Made by a program: the position numbers and the translations under genes. A DNA stretch of 64,000 nucleotides from Streptomyces sp. MST-110588 (GTDB lineage Bacteria > Actinomycetota > Actinomycetes > Streptomycetales > Streptomycetaceae), in contig NZ_CP074380.1 in the NCBI RefSeq assembly GCF_022695595.1, positions 4,872,501 to 4,936,500 of the forward strand, written 5' to 3'. Positions 52,740 through 60,678 of the stretch are shown here, in pieces. The notes under the pieces are model-generated. The model did no database searches. It saw only the letters and a list, made by a program, of their open reading frames with translations, and was not told the origin of the DNA. How positions within the stretch are numbered: position 1 is the stretch's first letter; every line of letters begins with the position of its first letter.

Positions 52740-53750
52740 TCAAAGCCACCCTTCCCGGGCGGCCTTGAGGCCGGCTTCGAAGCGGCTGCGGGCGCCCAGG
52801 CGCTCCATGATGGCCGCCATCATGCGGCGGGCCGTACGGGGCGAGATGTGCAGCCTGGTCGCGGCGGCCTCGTCCGTGTATCCCTGGCCGATCAGGTGGA
52901 GCAGGTCGCGTTCGGTGTCGCTCAGGCCCGGGCGGGGTGCGGGCGCGTCGGCGCCCAGTGAGGTGGCGTGTTCCCAGACCTGGAGGAACAGCGCGGTCAG
53001 GGACGCGATGACGCCGGGGCAGGTCACGTACAGGACGCCCTTGCGCGTGTCGGCGGGGTCCAGGGGGACGAGCGCGGCGCGGCGGTCGGCGACGATCATG
53101 CGCGGGGGCAGCGCGGCCACCGTACGGAATGCGGCGCCGCGGCCGGTGAGCCAGCGTGCATGGGCCAGGGTCGGCGGGTCCTGCCGGAGGCTGTCCAGGC
53201 CGACGGTGCGCATGCTGACGCCCCGGGCGAGCACCCGGGCGTCGTTGCGGCGGGCGGCGTCCAGCGCGGCGGCGGACTGGGCGCCGCCGGGCATGAAGGT
53301 GAGGATCTCCTCGGCGGCCTCCTCGGCGAGCTGCTCCAGCCGCTGCTGTACGGCGTCCATGCCCAGGAGCTGTTCGGTGCCGCCCGGGGCAGCGCCGCCG
53401 GCGGGGAGGGCGGCGCCGTGGTCCCAGGCGTGCGCGGCGGCCTGGGCGATCATGCGGGCGATGGCCGCGTGCCGGTCCGCCGCCTGCCGCTGCCGGCGCA
53501 GGAGTTCCTCATGCTGCCGGTCCAGCAGGGCGCGCAGTGCGGTGCCGGCGTCCACGGCGCGTAACCGGCCGGGTGCATCGAACGACTCGCGGATCAGCCG
53601 CAGTTCGAACAGGGCGTCCAGGGCGGCTCGTACCTCGTCCTCGGTGAAGGCGAGATGGGCGGCCAGCTCGGCGACGCCCCAGGTGTCGTGCTTCAGCATC
53701 GCCTGGTACACCGACTCGTGTATCGACTTCAGTCCCAACGCTACGAGCAC
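52740..53750 (-). CDS. TrmB/LuxR-type transcriptional regulator with TTA codon (module copy 2)
   Basis: 336 residues. Same order as the regulator at 7317: N-terminal winged helix (SVYQAMLKHDTWGVAELAAH), coiled linker, PLD-like sensor (SMRTVGLDSLRQDPPTLAHA; RMIVADRRAALVPLDPAD) and C-terminal LuxR HTH (LSDTERDLLHLIGQGYTDEA; RLGARSRFEAGLKAA). Codon 63 is TTA (53562-53564), so expression should depend on bldA. It reads away from the peptide and P450 cluster and may control it. The TTA position differs from copy 1 (codon 13), so the codons were gained separately or shifted. Confidence 0.85.
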   Translation of the reverse strand: MLVALGLKSIHESVYQAMLKHDTWGVAELAAHLAFTEDEVRAALDALFELRLIRESFDAPGRLRAVDAGTALRALLDRQHEELLRRQRQAADRHAAIARMIAQAAAHAWDHGAALPAGGAAPGGTEQLLGMDAVQQRLEQLAEEAAEEILTFMPGGAQSAAALDAARRNDARVLARGVSMRTVGLDSLRQDPPTLAHARWLTGRGAAFRTVAALPPRMIVADRRAALVPLDPADTRKGVLYVTCPGVIASLTALFLQVWEHATSLGADAPAPRPGLSDTERDLLHLIGQGYTDEAAATRLHISPRTARRMMAAIMERLGARSRFEAGLKAAREGWL

Positions 53751-54107
53751 GCGTCCACTCCTGCCGTCTGCGGTGACGTACGTTTCTGCTGGGGCGGGGG
53801 AGTGCTACTGCCCCAAGGTGCGCGCATTGTCCACCGGTGCGCATCAACAACGGATCAACGGCCGTACGGGTGGGTGCGTACGGGTACGGGAGCGGGCCGC
53901 GCCCTCGGGGCCGTTGAGGCTGGTGGTGTGCCTGTGGCTCCCGGCAAGAGGTGCGGCGAGGTCTGGCACAAAACGGCCTGGCAGGTTCCGCCGTGGCCAA
54001 GACCCTTTTCCGCCCGTGGGCATCGGGCGAAAGTACTGCTCACCGGGCGGCCGGTACGTCCCGTACGTACCCGCCACAGACCTCGCACATCAGACAGGGG
54101 TGTTCCC
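53751..54107. promoter_or_regulatory. Divergent intergenic region of module copy 2
   Basis: 357 nt between the regulator start and the 15-aa peptide gene; no gene is supported. It should contain both promoters and the regulator's operator. No palindrome or -35/-10 pair stood out; simple GTACGGG words occur at 53866-53890. The end holds the RBS of the 15-aa peptide (AGGGG, 54096-54100). Confidence 0.4.
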
Positions 54108-54155
54108 ATGGCTCTTTTGATTCTGCGCGCCACCGGCAGCCTGATCTGGGACTGA
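54108..54155 (+). CDS. 15-aa peptide MALLILRATGSLIWD (candidate signal or leaderless peptide)
   Basis: ATG 54108 has AGGGG 7 nt upstream. A short hydrophobic start and a C-terminal TGSLIWD motif. It ends 18 nt before the 91-aa gene and is divergent from the TTA-containing regulator. The C terminus resembles that of the 77-aa peptide of module copy 1 (GSLLGNTWDK): GSL, then a short spacer, then WD. Its small size, good RBS and recurring context argue for a real peptide; the function is unknown. Confidence 0.55.
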   Translation: MALLILRATGSLIWD

Positions 54156-54173
54156 GCGCGCACGGCAACCGGT

Positions 54174-54449
54174 ATGCGCCTGACCCTGATCACCCTGACC
54201 GGAACCGGTCATCCGCCGCCGCACGGGCTCCAGGCCCCGCTGCTGGTGGACCTGTTGTGGGCCGCGGCGACCCCGGCCGACCGGGTCGAGCACGTCAGCG
54301 CGCGGGCCGGCCCCGGACACATCGACCTGGGCGTCTACACCCGTGCCCCGTACGGGGAATCCGCCCGCGCCGCCGTGGCGGTCGTCCGCCGGGCCTTGGC
54401 GCTGAATTCCTCCCTCCGCGGCTGGGCCCTGACCCGGGTCCGGGAATAG
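54174..54449 (+). CDS. 91-aa protein, homologue candidate of the 119-aa TTA protein (module copy 2)
   Basis: ATG 54174, weak RBS. Features shared with the protein at 8474: a helix with LLWAAATP then VEHV, a beta-like stretch (HIDLGVYTRAPYGESARAAV) and an Ala-rich helix ending RRALAL. The shared pattern is LW-AA-P---VxH then A-A-x-x-RAL-L. No TTA codon here. No known domain. It precedes a small LuxR gene. Confidence 0.6.
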   Translation: MRLTLITLTGTGHPPPHGLQAPLLVDLLWAAATPADRVEHVSARAGPGHIDLGVYTRAPYGESARAAVAVVRRALALNSSLRGWALTRVRE

Positions 54450-54484
54450 CGGTCACGCTTTCACCAGAAAGGCGGGACGACGTC

Positions 54485-54802
54485 GTGACGGAAAACAGAG
54501 ACGGTTTGGATGACGACATGGACAACGGTGTGGACAGTCGCATGGGCGGCGACAGTTTTCAGGACGTGCTTTCCATGCTCTCCGAGCGCGAGCGCGAGGT
54601 GCTGGCCCATCTCGCGGCGGGCTGCACGTACGGCACGATCGCCCGCCGCATGGGCCTGAGTTCGCACACCGTGGACACCTATATCCGGCGTATCCGCGGC
54701 AAGACCGGGGTGGCCAACCGCGTAGAGCTCACGCTGCTCGCCCTTGCCGCGGGCAGCCACGGAAAGGGCGGGAAGGTTCCCTCCGGTACCGCGAAACCGT
54801 GA
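54485..54802 (+). CDS. Small LuxR-type (GerE) DNA-binding protein
   Basis: 105 residues from GTG 54485. Acidic N-terminal tail (DDDMDNGVDS), then a single LuxR HTH: MLSEREREVLAHLAAGCTYG, TIARRMGLSSHTVDTYIRRI, and a positively charged tail. There is no receiver domain. Its position between the 91-aa gene and the precursor peptide gene, same strand, suggests it activates the downstream RiPP operon. Confidence 0.82.
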   Translation: MTENRDGLDDDMDNGVDSRMGGDSFQDVLSMLSEREREVLAHLAAGCTYGTIARRMGLSSHTVDTYIRRIRGKTGVANRVELTLLALAAGSHGKGGKVPSGTAKP

Positions 54803-54941
54803 CTGTCGGCCGGTTCGCCGGCCCGGCAGAGTAATCCCCGTAAGCAGCGGCCGGGCCACAAAGGCCGGACCGCGGCGGACAAAGGAAAACCGCGGACGTC
54901 TCAACCGGAGACTCCCGGAGGACACGGAAAGAGGGATTGAC

Positions 54942-55058
54942 ATGGCGAAGGCCATCACTCGCGCGCTCGGCATGAAGTCGAAGGTCGGCGGCCGTTACAT
55001 CCACTTCGACGCCTTCCCGAAGGCGACCATGGGCGGCCGTTACATCCACGTCGGCTGA
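54942..55058 (+). CDS. RiPP precursor peptide with two RYIH core motifs (biarylitide-like)
   Basis: 38 residues from ATG 54942 (GAAAGAGG 7 nt upstream). A basic leader (MAKAITRALGMKSKV, 1-15) is followed by GGRYIH at 16-21, a linker FDAFPKATM, and a second GGRYIH at 31-36 near the C terminus. The RYxH element is the pattern seen in biarylitide precursors (MRYYH, MRYLH), where a P450 joins the Tyr and His side chains. The 18-bp DNA GGCGGCCGTTACATCCAC is repeated exactly (54987-55004, 55032-55049). Two cores in one precursor are unusual. A P450 gene follows directly. Confidence 0.78.
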   Translation: MAKAITRALGMKSKVGGRYIHFDAFPKATMGGRYIHVG

Positions 55059-55074
55059 ACAGGCCGGTGACCGT

Positions 55075-55114
55075 GGGCCGGAGCGGCCTCTGCTCCCGGA
55101 CGCCGCTCCGGCCC
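55075..55114 (+). terminator. Hairpin between precursor and P450 genes (partial terminator)
   Basis: 13-bp perfect stem GGGCCGGAGCGGC / GCCGCTCCGGCCC, 17 nt after the precursor stop and 37 nt before the P450 start. Such hairpins often let the precursor mRNA exceed that of the enzymes. Confidence 0.65.
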
Positions 55115-55151
55115 GCCGGGTGAAAAGAAAAGAAGGGGACAGCGGACGGAC

Positions 55152-56573
55152 ATGGCCATGGCTGCGGAAGAACTGGCGGCACCGGGCGGCCGGGAAATCC
55201 TGGGACCGCGCGGCAGGCCCCTGCTGGGAAACGTACGGGACTACGAGAAGGACCGCGTCGGCTTTCTGCGGGCGAACCACGCGCGGTACGGCGATTTCTT
55301 CCGCTTCGACGACACGTCGGTCGTCGTGGCCGATCCCGACGCCATTCGTGACGTCCATGTCCGCACCAACACCGATTTCCTCTCCGAGGACGCGATCCTT
55401 TCCGGCGGCCCCGCGCCGACGGGTGAGACCAGCCCGTGGATGCGGGCCCGCCGCCCCGCCTGGAAAGCCCTGAAGCCGAAGGCGTGTCTGCCTTACGGCG
55501 GGCAGATCACCGACCGGTTCGCGGTGGCCCTGGAGGCGACCGCCGGGCGGCCCTTCGACCCCGTAAGGGTGTTCACGGACTACACCGGCGCCGTACTGAC
55601 CCGTATCTGTCTCGGGCGGGAGAGCCCGCGGGTGGTGGCCGCGGTGGAGCGGCGGTTCGACGCCTTCATGGTGCTGATGAACCGTTCCTGGCAGCGCCCG
55701 CGCTGGGCACCGGACCCGGCCATGCGCCGGGCCGCCCGCGCCGACCAGGAGCTGAACACGGCCCTGATCGAACAGCTCCTCGCCATCCGGAAGGACCTGG
55801 ACCGGGGCACGGGAGCCGAGGAACAGGGCACGGGGGCCGAGGAACAGGGCACGGGGGCCGAGGGCCGGGGCGCGGATCTGGCCTCCATGCTCCTGGGGGC
55901 CGCGGCCGGCCAGGACCTGACCTTCGAGACCGTCACGGGATTCGTCAAAGGCACGCTGCTGGCGGCCCACGGCGTCCCCGCCGTCACCCTGGCCTGGATC
56001 GCCCACACCCTCGCCGGCGATCCGGCGCTGGCCGCCCGCGTCGCCGAAGAGGCAACGCCCCACAAGGACGGCCTGGCGGACGCGTACGCACAGGGCCGGC
56101 TGCCCTTCACCGAGTCGCTCGTCAAAGAAGTGCTGCGGCTGTACCCGCCCACCTGGCTCATGGGCCGCCGGGCCTTTCGCGACACCACGCTCGCCGGGCA
56201 CCGGCTGCGGGCCGGGGAGACGGTGCTGTTCAGCCCGTACCTGGTGCAGCGCGACCCCCGGTGGTGGGGCGGTACGGCGTGGCGGCTGGACCCGGAGCGC
56301 TGGCTCGCCGACGGCACCACCGGCGGCGCCCGGCACAAGCACGCCTACATCCCCTTCAGTGCCGGGAGTCGGGTGTGCATCGGCAGCGCGCTGGGCACCA
56401 CGCTGCTGGTGCTGTGCACCGCCCGGCTCGCCGCGCACCACGCCGTCCACACCGTGGCACGGGACGGCCGCAGCCGCCCGGTCCCGCACTTCGGGACCAT
56501 GCTCACGCCGCGCGGCCCGCTCCTGCGCTGCGCCACGCCGCGGACCGACCGTACGGGAAGAGAGCCGCGATGA
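55152..56573 (+). CDS. Cytochrome P450, likely biaryl crosslinking enzyme of the RiPP
   Basis: 473 residues. Heme-binding FSAGSRVCIG with axial Cys409; K-helix E326-x-x-R329 (EVLRLYPP); PERW motif (LDPERWLAD). The I-helix segment reads LLAAHGVPAVTLAW near 266-281, so the usual acid-Thr (or Ser) oxygen-activation pair is absent; similar departures occur in P450s that abstract hydrogen rather than hydroxylate. A 21-bp in-frame repeat gives GTGAEEQ units near 219-239. Its TGA overlaps the next ATG. It probably crosslinks Tyr and His within the RYIH motifs of the precursor. Confidence 0.85.
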   Translation: MAMAAEELAAPGGREILGPRGRPLLGNVRDYEKDRVGFLRANHARYGDFFRFDDTSVVVADPDAIRDVHVRTNTDFLSEDAILSGGPAPTGETSPWMRARRPAWKALKPKACLPYGGQITDRFAVALEATAGRPFDPVRVFTDYTGAVLTRICLGRESPRVVAAVERRFDAFMVLMNRSWQRPRWAPDPAMRRAARADQELNTALIEQLLAIRKDLDRGTGAEEQGTGAEEQGTGAEGRGADLASMLLGAAAGQDLTFETVTGFVKGTLLAAHGVPAVTLAWIAHTLAGDPALAARVAEEATPHKDGLADAYAQGRLPFTESLVKEVLRLYPPTWLMGRRAFRDTTLAGHRLRAGETVLFSPYLVQRDPRWWGGTAWRLDPERWLADGTTGGARHKHAYIPFSAGSRVCIGSALGTTLLVLCTARLAAHHAVHTVARDGRSRPVPHFGTMLTPRGPLLRCATPRTDRTGREPR

Positions 56574-57403
56574 TCGCCAACGAAGAGACGTACGGGCCGC
56601 GTTGGGCCTCCGTGTACGACACGGTCGTGCCCGAGGGGCCCGCCGCCGGGCAGGCCGCCGACGTCCTGACCGCGCTCGCCCGCCAGGCTTTCGCCCGCCG
56701 CTGCGAAGGCGCGCCGGCCGGTGACTGCGATGTCCCCCGTGCGCTGGAGCTGGGCGTGGGAACCGGCCGGGTCGCCGTCCCGCTGGCCGAGCGCGGCATC
56801 CGCGTCCACGGGATCGACCTGGAGCCCGCGATGCTGGAGGTGCTGCACGGCAAGATCCGTGCCCGCGGCCTGGACGGGCGGCTCAGCACGGCCGTCGGTG
56901 ACATGACCGTACGGGAGGACCTGCTCGCCCCGGACGGGAGCGGCGCCTACGACCTGGTCTACTGCGTGCTCAACACCCTCGGCTCGCTCGCCGACGGCAG
57001 CGCGCAGCGGGCCGCGCTGGCCGCCGCGGCCGGGGTGCTCGCCGAGGGCGGCCGGCTGGTCGTGGAGGCACCCGTACCGGTGCTGGACTCCTTCACCCGC
57101 TCCGGCACCCGCGTCTCGCACCTGGGGCGGCGCGGTGACGGCGTCTGGATGGAGACCGCCCGGCTGGACCCCGTGGACCAGGTCGTCTCCCTGGAGTCGA
57201 TCGTGCTGTCGGAGGAGGAGGGCGTACGGATCCAGCCGGTGCACTACCGCTACACCTGGCCCTCCGAGCTGGACCTGATGGCGGAACTCGGCGGGCTGCG
57301 GCGCGTTGCCCGGCACGGCGGCTGGGCCGGCGAGGAGTTCACGGCGCGCCCGGGCATGTACGTCGTCCAGTACGCCCGGGCCGGCGCCGACCTGCGCCGA
57401 TGA
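56570..57403 (+). CDS. Class I SAM-dependent methyltransferase
   Basis: 277 residues; starts in the P450 stop (ATGA). Rossmann motif I is ALELGVGTGRVAVPLAERG (near 56-74), HGIDLEPAMLEVL, and DLVYCVLNTLGSLADG as motif IV. The substrate is unknown; in this operon it may N- or O-methylate the crosslinked peptide or its released fragment. The stop overlaps the transporter start (ATGA), so P450, methyltransferase and exporter are translationally coupled. Confidence 0.85.
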   Translation: MIANEETYGPRWASVYDTVVPEGPAAGQAADVLTALARQAFARRCEGAPAGDCDVPRALELGVGTGRVAVPLAERGIRVHGIDLEPAMLEVLHGKIRARGLDGRLSTAVGDMTVREDLLAPDGSGAYDLVYCVLNTLGSLADGSAQRAALAAAAGVLAEGGRLVVEAPVPVLDSFTRSGTRVSHLGRRGDGVWMETARLDPVDQVVSLESIVLSEEEGVRIQPVHYRYTWPSELDLMAELGGLRRVARHGGWAGEEFTARPGMYVVQYARAGADLRR

Positions 57404-58824
57404 CCTCGGTCCGGCGGCTCCGCAAGGCCGCGCGCCGTGCCCCCTGGGCCGACCGCAACTACCTTCTGCTGACCGCCGCCGCCACCATCACCGGCCTGGG
57501 GAGCGCGGGCGCGCTGATCGCCGCCGCGTTCGCCGTGCTGCGCAGCGGCGGCGGCGCCACGCAGATCGGGCTGGTCGCCGCCGCCCGTACCGTCCCGCTG
57601 GTGCTGTTCCTGCTGGTGGGCGGGGCGGTCGCGGACCGGCTGCCGCGCCATCGCGTCATGGTCGCCGCCAATGTCCTCAACTGCCTTTCCCAGGCGGCGT
57701 TCGCGGCGCTGGTCCTCGTGGGGGAGCCCCGGCTGTGGCAGATGGTGCTGCTGGCGGCGCTCGGCGGGACGGGGCAGGCGTTCTTCGCGCCCGCCTCCGA
57801 GGGGATGCTGCTCGCCGGGGTGTCGGGCCCGCAGGCGGGGCGGGCCTTCGCGGTCTTCCGGACGGGGGTCAACGGCGCGGCGATCGGCGGCGCGGCACTG
57901 GGCGGTGCGCTGGTGGCGGCCGTGGGGCCGGGCTGGGTGCTGGCGGCCGACGCCGCCGCCTTCGCCCTGGCCGCCGCGCTGCGCGCCTTCTTGGACGTCG
58001 GGCCGGCGGTGCGCCGGGAGCGCGGCGGCGGGCTGCTGCGCGAGGTGCGTGAGGGGTGGCGGGAGGTCACCGGACGGCTGTGGCTGTGGTCGGTGGTCGC
58101 GCAGTTCGCGGTCGTCAACGCGGTGCTGACGGCCGCGCAGTCCGTGTACGGGCCGCTGGTCGCCCGGGAACGGCTGGGCGGCGCGGGGCCGTGGGGGCTG
58201 GCGCTGGCGGCGTTCGGTGCGGGCACGGTGCTCGGCGCGCTGGTCATGACGCGCTGGAAGCCGCGCCGGATGCTGCTCGCCGGGGTCTGCGCGGTCTTCC
58301 CGCTCGCGCTGAGCCCGGCGGCGCTGGCGGTCGGGCTGTCCGCGCCGGGACTGAGTGGGGTGATGCTGCTGTGCGGGATATGTGTGGAGGTGTTCGCGGT
58401 GTCCTGGATGACGGCGCTCCACCAGGAGGTTCCCGAGGACCGGCTCTCGCGTGTCTCGTCCTACGACTGGCTGGGCTCGGTGGGCATGGTCCCGCTCGCC
58501 ACGGCTCTGGCCGGTCCCGTGCAGCAGGCGGTCGGGCGGACGGCCGCGCTGTGGGGCTGCGCGGCGCTCATCGTGCTGCTGACGGCGGTGGTGCTGTGCG
58601 TACCGGACGTACGGCATCTGTCCCGCCGCCGTACGCCGTCGCCGGAGTCCGACCGTACGTCGCCGGAGCCCGGCCGTACGTCAGCAAGGTCCGGCCGTAC
58701 GCCGCCGGACGCCCCGCCGCCGTCCCGGTCCGTTCCTGAAGAAACCCCTGGCGAGGCCCATGACGGGGCGCCTTCCCGTACCCCGGCGGGCCCGCCCGCG
58801 ACCCGCGCCGTACCTGTTGACTAG
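57400..58824 (+). CDS. MFS transporter, probable exporter of the RiPP
   Basis: 474 residues, 12 predicted membrane segments up to about residue 405; intracellular loop PRHRVMVAANVLN (DxxPRH, near 85) follows MFS motif A style. The C-terminal 65 residues are a Pro/Ser/Arg repeat (RTSPEPGRTSARSGRTPPD) built on CGTACG-containing units. As the last gene of the coupled operon it likely exports the product and gives self-protection. Confidence 0.85.
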   Translation: MTSVRRLRKAARRAPWADRNYLLLTAAATITGLGSAGALIAAAFAVLRSGGGATQIGLVAAARTVPLVLFLLVGGAVADRLPRHRVMVAANVLNCLSQAAFAALVLVGEPRLWQMVLLAALGGTGQAFFAPASEGMLLAGVSGPQAGRAFAVFRTGVNGAAIGGAALGGALVAAVGPGWVLAADAAAFALAAALRAFLDVGPAVRRERGGGLLREVREGWREVTGRLWLWSVVAQFAVVNAVLTAAQSVYGPLVARERLGGAGPWGLALAAFGAGTVLGALVMTRWKPRRMLLAGVCAVFPLALSPAALAVGLSAPGLSGVMLLCGICVEVFAVSWMTALHQEVPEDRLSRVSSYDWLGSVGMVPLATALAGPVQQAVGRTAALWGCAALIVLLTAVVLCVPDVRHLSRRRTPSPESDRTSPEPGRTSARSGRTPPDAPPPSRSVPEETPGEAHDGAPSRTPAGPPATRAVPVD

Positions 58825-58853
58825 CCGTATTCACCGACGCCAGTATGTGAATA
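58817..58853 (+). promoter_or_regulatory. hutU promoter with overlapping palindrome
   Basis: TTGACT (58817-58822) as -35, 18 nt, CAGTAT (58841-58846) as -10. TATTCAC (58828-58834) and GTGAATA (58847-58853) form a perfect 7-nt inverted repeat with a 12-nt spacer that straddles the -10 region, a position for a repressor of histidine utilisation. GGGAGG is 9 nt before the hutU start. The regulator is not identified here. Confidence 0.6.
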
Positions 58854-58887
58854 GCTCGATCCATACGACGTCAGGGAGGCACGGCCC

Positions 58888-60678
58888 ATGTCAGGACCGC
58901 GACCCGTGCGGGCACCGCGCGGTACGCAACTGAGCGCCCGGGGATGGCAGCAGGAAGCAGCCCTGCGCATGCTGCAGAACAACCTGGACCCCGAGGTCGC
59001 CGAGCACCCCGACCAGCTCGTCGTCTACGGCGGCACGGGCAAGGCGGCCCGCGACTGGCGCTCGTTCGACGCGATGGTGCGCACCCTGACGACGCTCAAG
59101 CAGGACGAGACGATGCTCGTCCAGTCCGGCCGCCCGGTCGGCGTGATGCAGACCCACGAATGGGCGCCGCGCGTCCTGATCGCCAACTCCAACCTGGTCG
59201 GCGACTGGGCCAACTGGGAGGAGTTCCGGCGGCTGGAGGCCCTGGGACTGACCATGTACGGGCAGATGACGGCCGGTTCGTGGATCTACATCGGCACCCA
59301 GGGCATCCTCCAGGGCACGTACGAGACCTTCGCCGCCGTCGCCGCCAAGAAGTTCGGCGGCTCGCTCGCCGGGACGATCACCCTGACGGCCGGACTCGGC
59401 GGCATGGGCGGCGCCCAGCCGCTCGCGGTCACCATGAACGACGGCGTGGCGATCTGTGTCGACTGCGACCCGCGCGCGATCGAGCGGCGCATCGAGCACC
59501 GGTACCTGGACGTCCGCGCGGACAGCGTCAAGCACGCCCTCCAGCTTGCCGTCGAGGCTCGTGACCAGCGCAAACCCCTGTCCATCGGCCTGCTGGGCAA
59601 TGCCGCCGAGGTGCTGCCGCAGCTCCTGGCCGAGGGCGCGCCGATCGACATCGTGACCGACCAGACCTCCGCCCACGACCCGCTGGCGTATCTGCCGGTG
59701 GGTATCGACTTCGCCGAGATGGCCTCGTACGCCGCCGAGAAGCCCGCCGACTTCACCCAGCGGGCGCGCGAGTCGATGGCCCGGCACGTCGAGGCCATGG
59801 TCGGCTTCATGGACGCCGGTGCCGAGGTCTTCGACTACGGCAACTCCATCCGCGGTGAGGCGAAACTCGCCGGGTACCAGCGGGCCTTCGACTTCCCCGG
59901 GTTCGTCCCGGCCTACATCCGGCCGCTGTTCGCCGAGGGCAAGGGCCCCTTCCGGTGGGCGGCGCTCTCCGGCGACCCGAAGGACATCGCCGCGACCGAC
60001 AAGGCGATCCTCGGCCTCTTCCCGGAGAACGAGTCGCTGGCGCGCTGGATCAAGATGGCCGGTGAGCGGGTCCACTTCCAGGGCCTGCCGGCCCGCATCT
60101 GCTGGCTCGGCTACGGCGAGCGCGACAAGGCGGGTGAGCGCTTCAACGAGATGGTCGCCGACGGCACCCTGCGCGCCCCGCTCGCCATCGGCCGCGACCA
60201 CCTCGACTGCGGCTCGGTGGCCTCGCCGTACCGGGAGACCGAGGCCATGCGCGACGGCTCGGACGCCATCGCCGACTGGCCGCTGCTCAACGCGATGGTC
60301 AACGTCGCCTCCGGCGCGTCGTGGGTCTCCATCCACCACGGCGGCGGGGTCGGCATGGGCCGGTCCCTGCACGCGGGCCAGGTCACGGTCGCCGACGGCA
60401 CGCCGCTGGCGGGCGAGAAGATCCGCCGGGTACTGACCAACGACCCGGGCATGGGCGTCATCCGCCATGTCGACGCGGGGTACGAGCGCGCCGAGGAGGT
60501 CGCGGCCGAGCGTGGCGTCCGCATCCCGATGCGCGAGGGCGACGCCGAGGGCGCGGGCACGGGCACGGGCACCCGTACGGAGGCGGCAACCGGTACGGAG
60601 GCGGCAACCGGTACGGAGGCGGCAACCGGTACGGGCACGGAAACCGGTGCCGGCGCGGCCGGGAGCGGGCGCGCGTGA
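58888..60678 (+). CDS. hutU: Urocanate hydratase
   Basis: 596 residues (usual about 555). NAD-binding [16 protein letters not shown] and [10 protein letters not shown]; catalytic Cys in [29 protein letters not shown] region near the end ([20 protein letters not shown]). It converts urocanate to imidazolonepropionate in histidine catabolism. The extra C terminus is a Thr/Glu/Gly repeat ([12 protein letters not shown] units, 18 bp) and likely unstructured. Next gene starts in the stop (GTGA). Confidence 0.96.
   Translation: MSGPRPVRAPRGTQLSARGWQQEAALRMLQNNLDPEVAEHPDQLVVYGGTGKAARDWRSFDAMVRTLTTLKQDETMLVQSGRPVGVMQTHEWAPRVLIANSNLVGDWANWEEFRRLEALGLTMYGQMTAGSWIYIGTQGILQGTYETFAAVAAKKFGGSLAGTITLTAGLGGMGGAQPLAVTMNDGVAICVDCDPRAIERRIEHRYLDVRADSVKHALQLAVEARDQRKPLSIGLLGNAAEVLPQLLAEGAPIDIVTDQTSAHDPLAYLPVGIDFAEMASYAAEKPADFTQRARESMARHVEAMVGFMDAGAEVFDYGNSIRGEAKLAGYQRAFDFPGFVPAYIRPLFAEGKGPFRWAALSGDPKDIAATDKAILGLFPENESLARWIKMAGERVHFQGLPARICWLGYGERDKAGERFNEMVADGTLRAPLAIGRDHLDCGSVASPYRETEAMRDGSDAIADWPLLNAMVNVASGASWVSIHHGGGVGMGRSLHAGQVTVADGTPLAGEKIRRVLTNDPGMGVIRHVDAGYERAEEVAAERGVRIPMREGDAEGAGTGTGTRTEAATGTEAATGTEAATGTGTETGAGAAGSGRA

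Noticed and set aside
54108..54155. Similarity of the MALL start to AmfS/SapB lanthipeptide precursors
   Set aside because: Only four residues match, there are no Ser/Thr/Cys core residues, and no lanthionine synthetase gene lies nearby.
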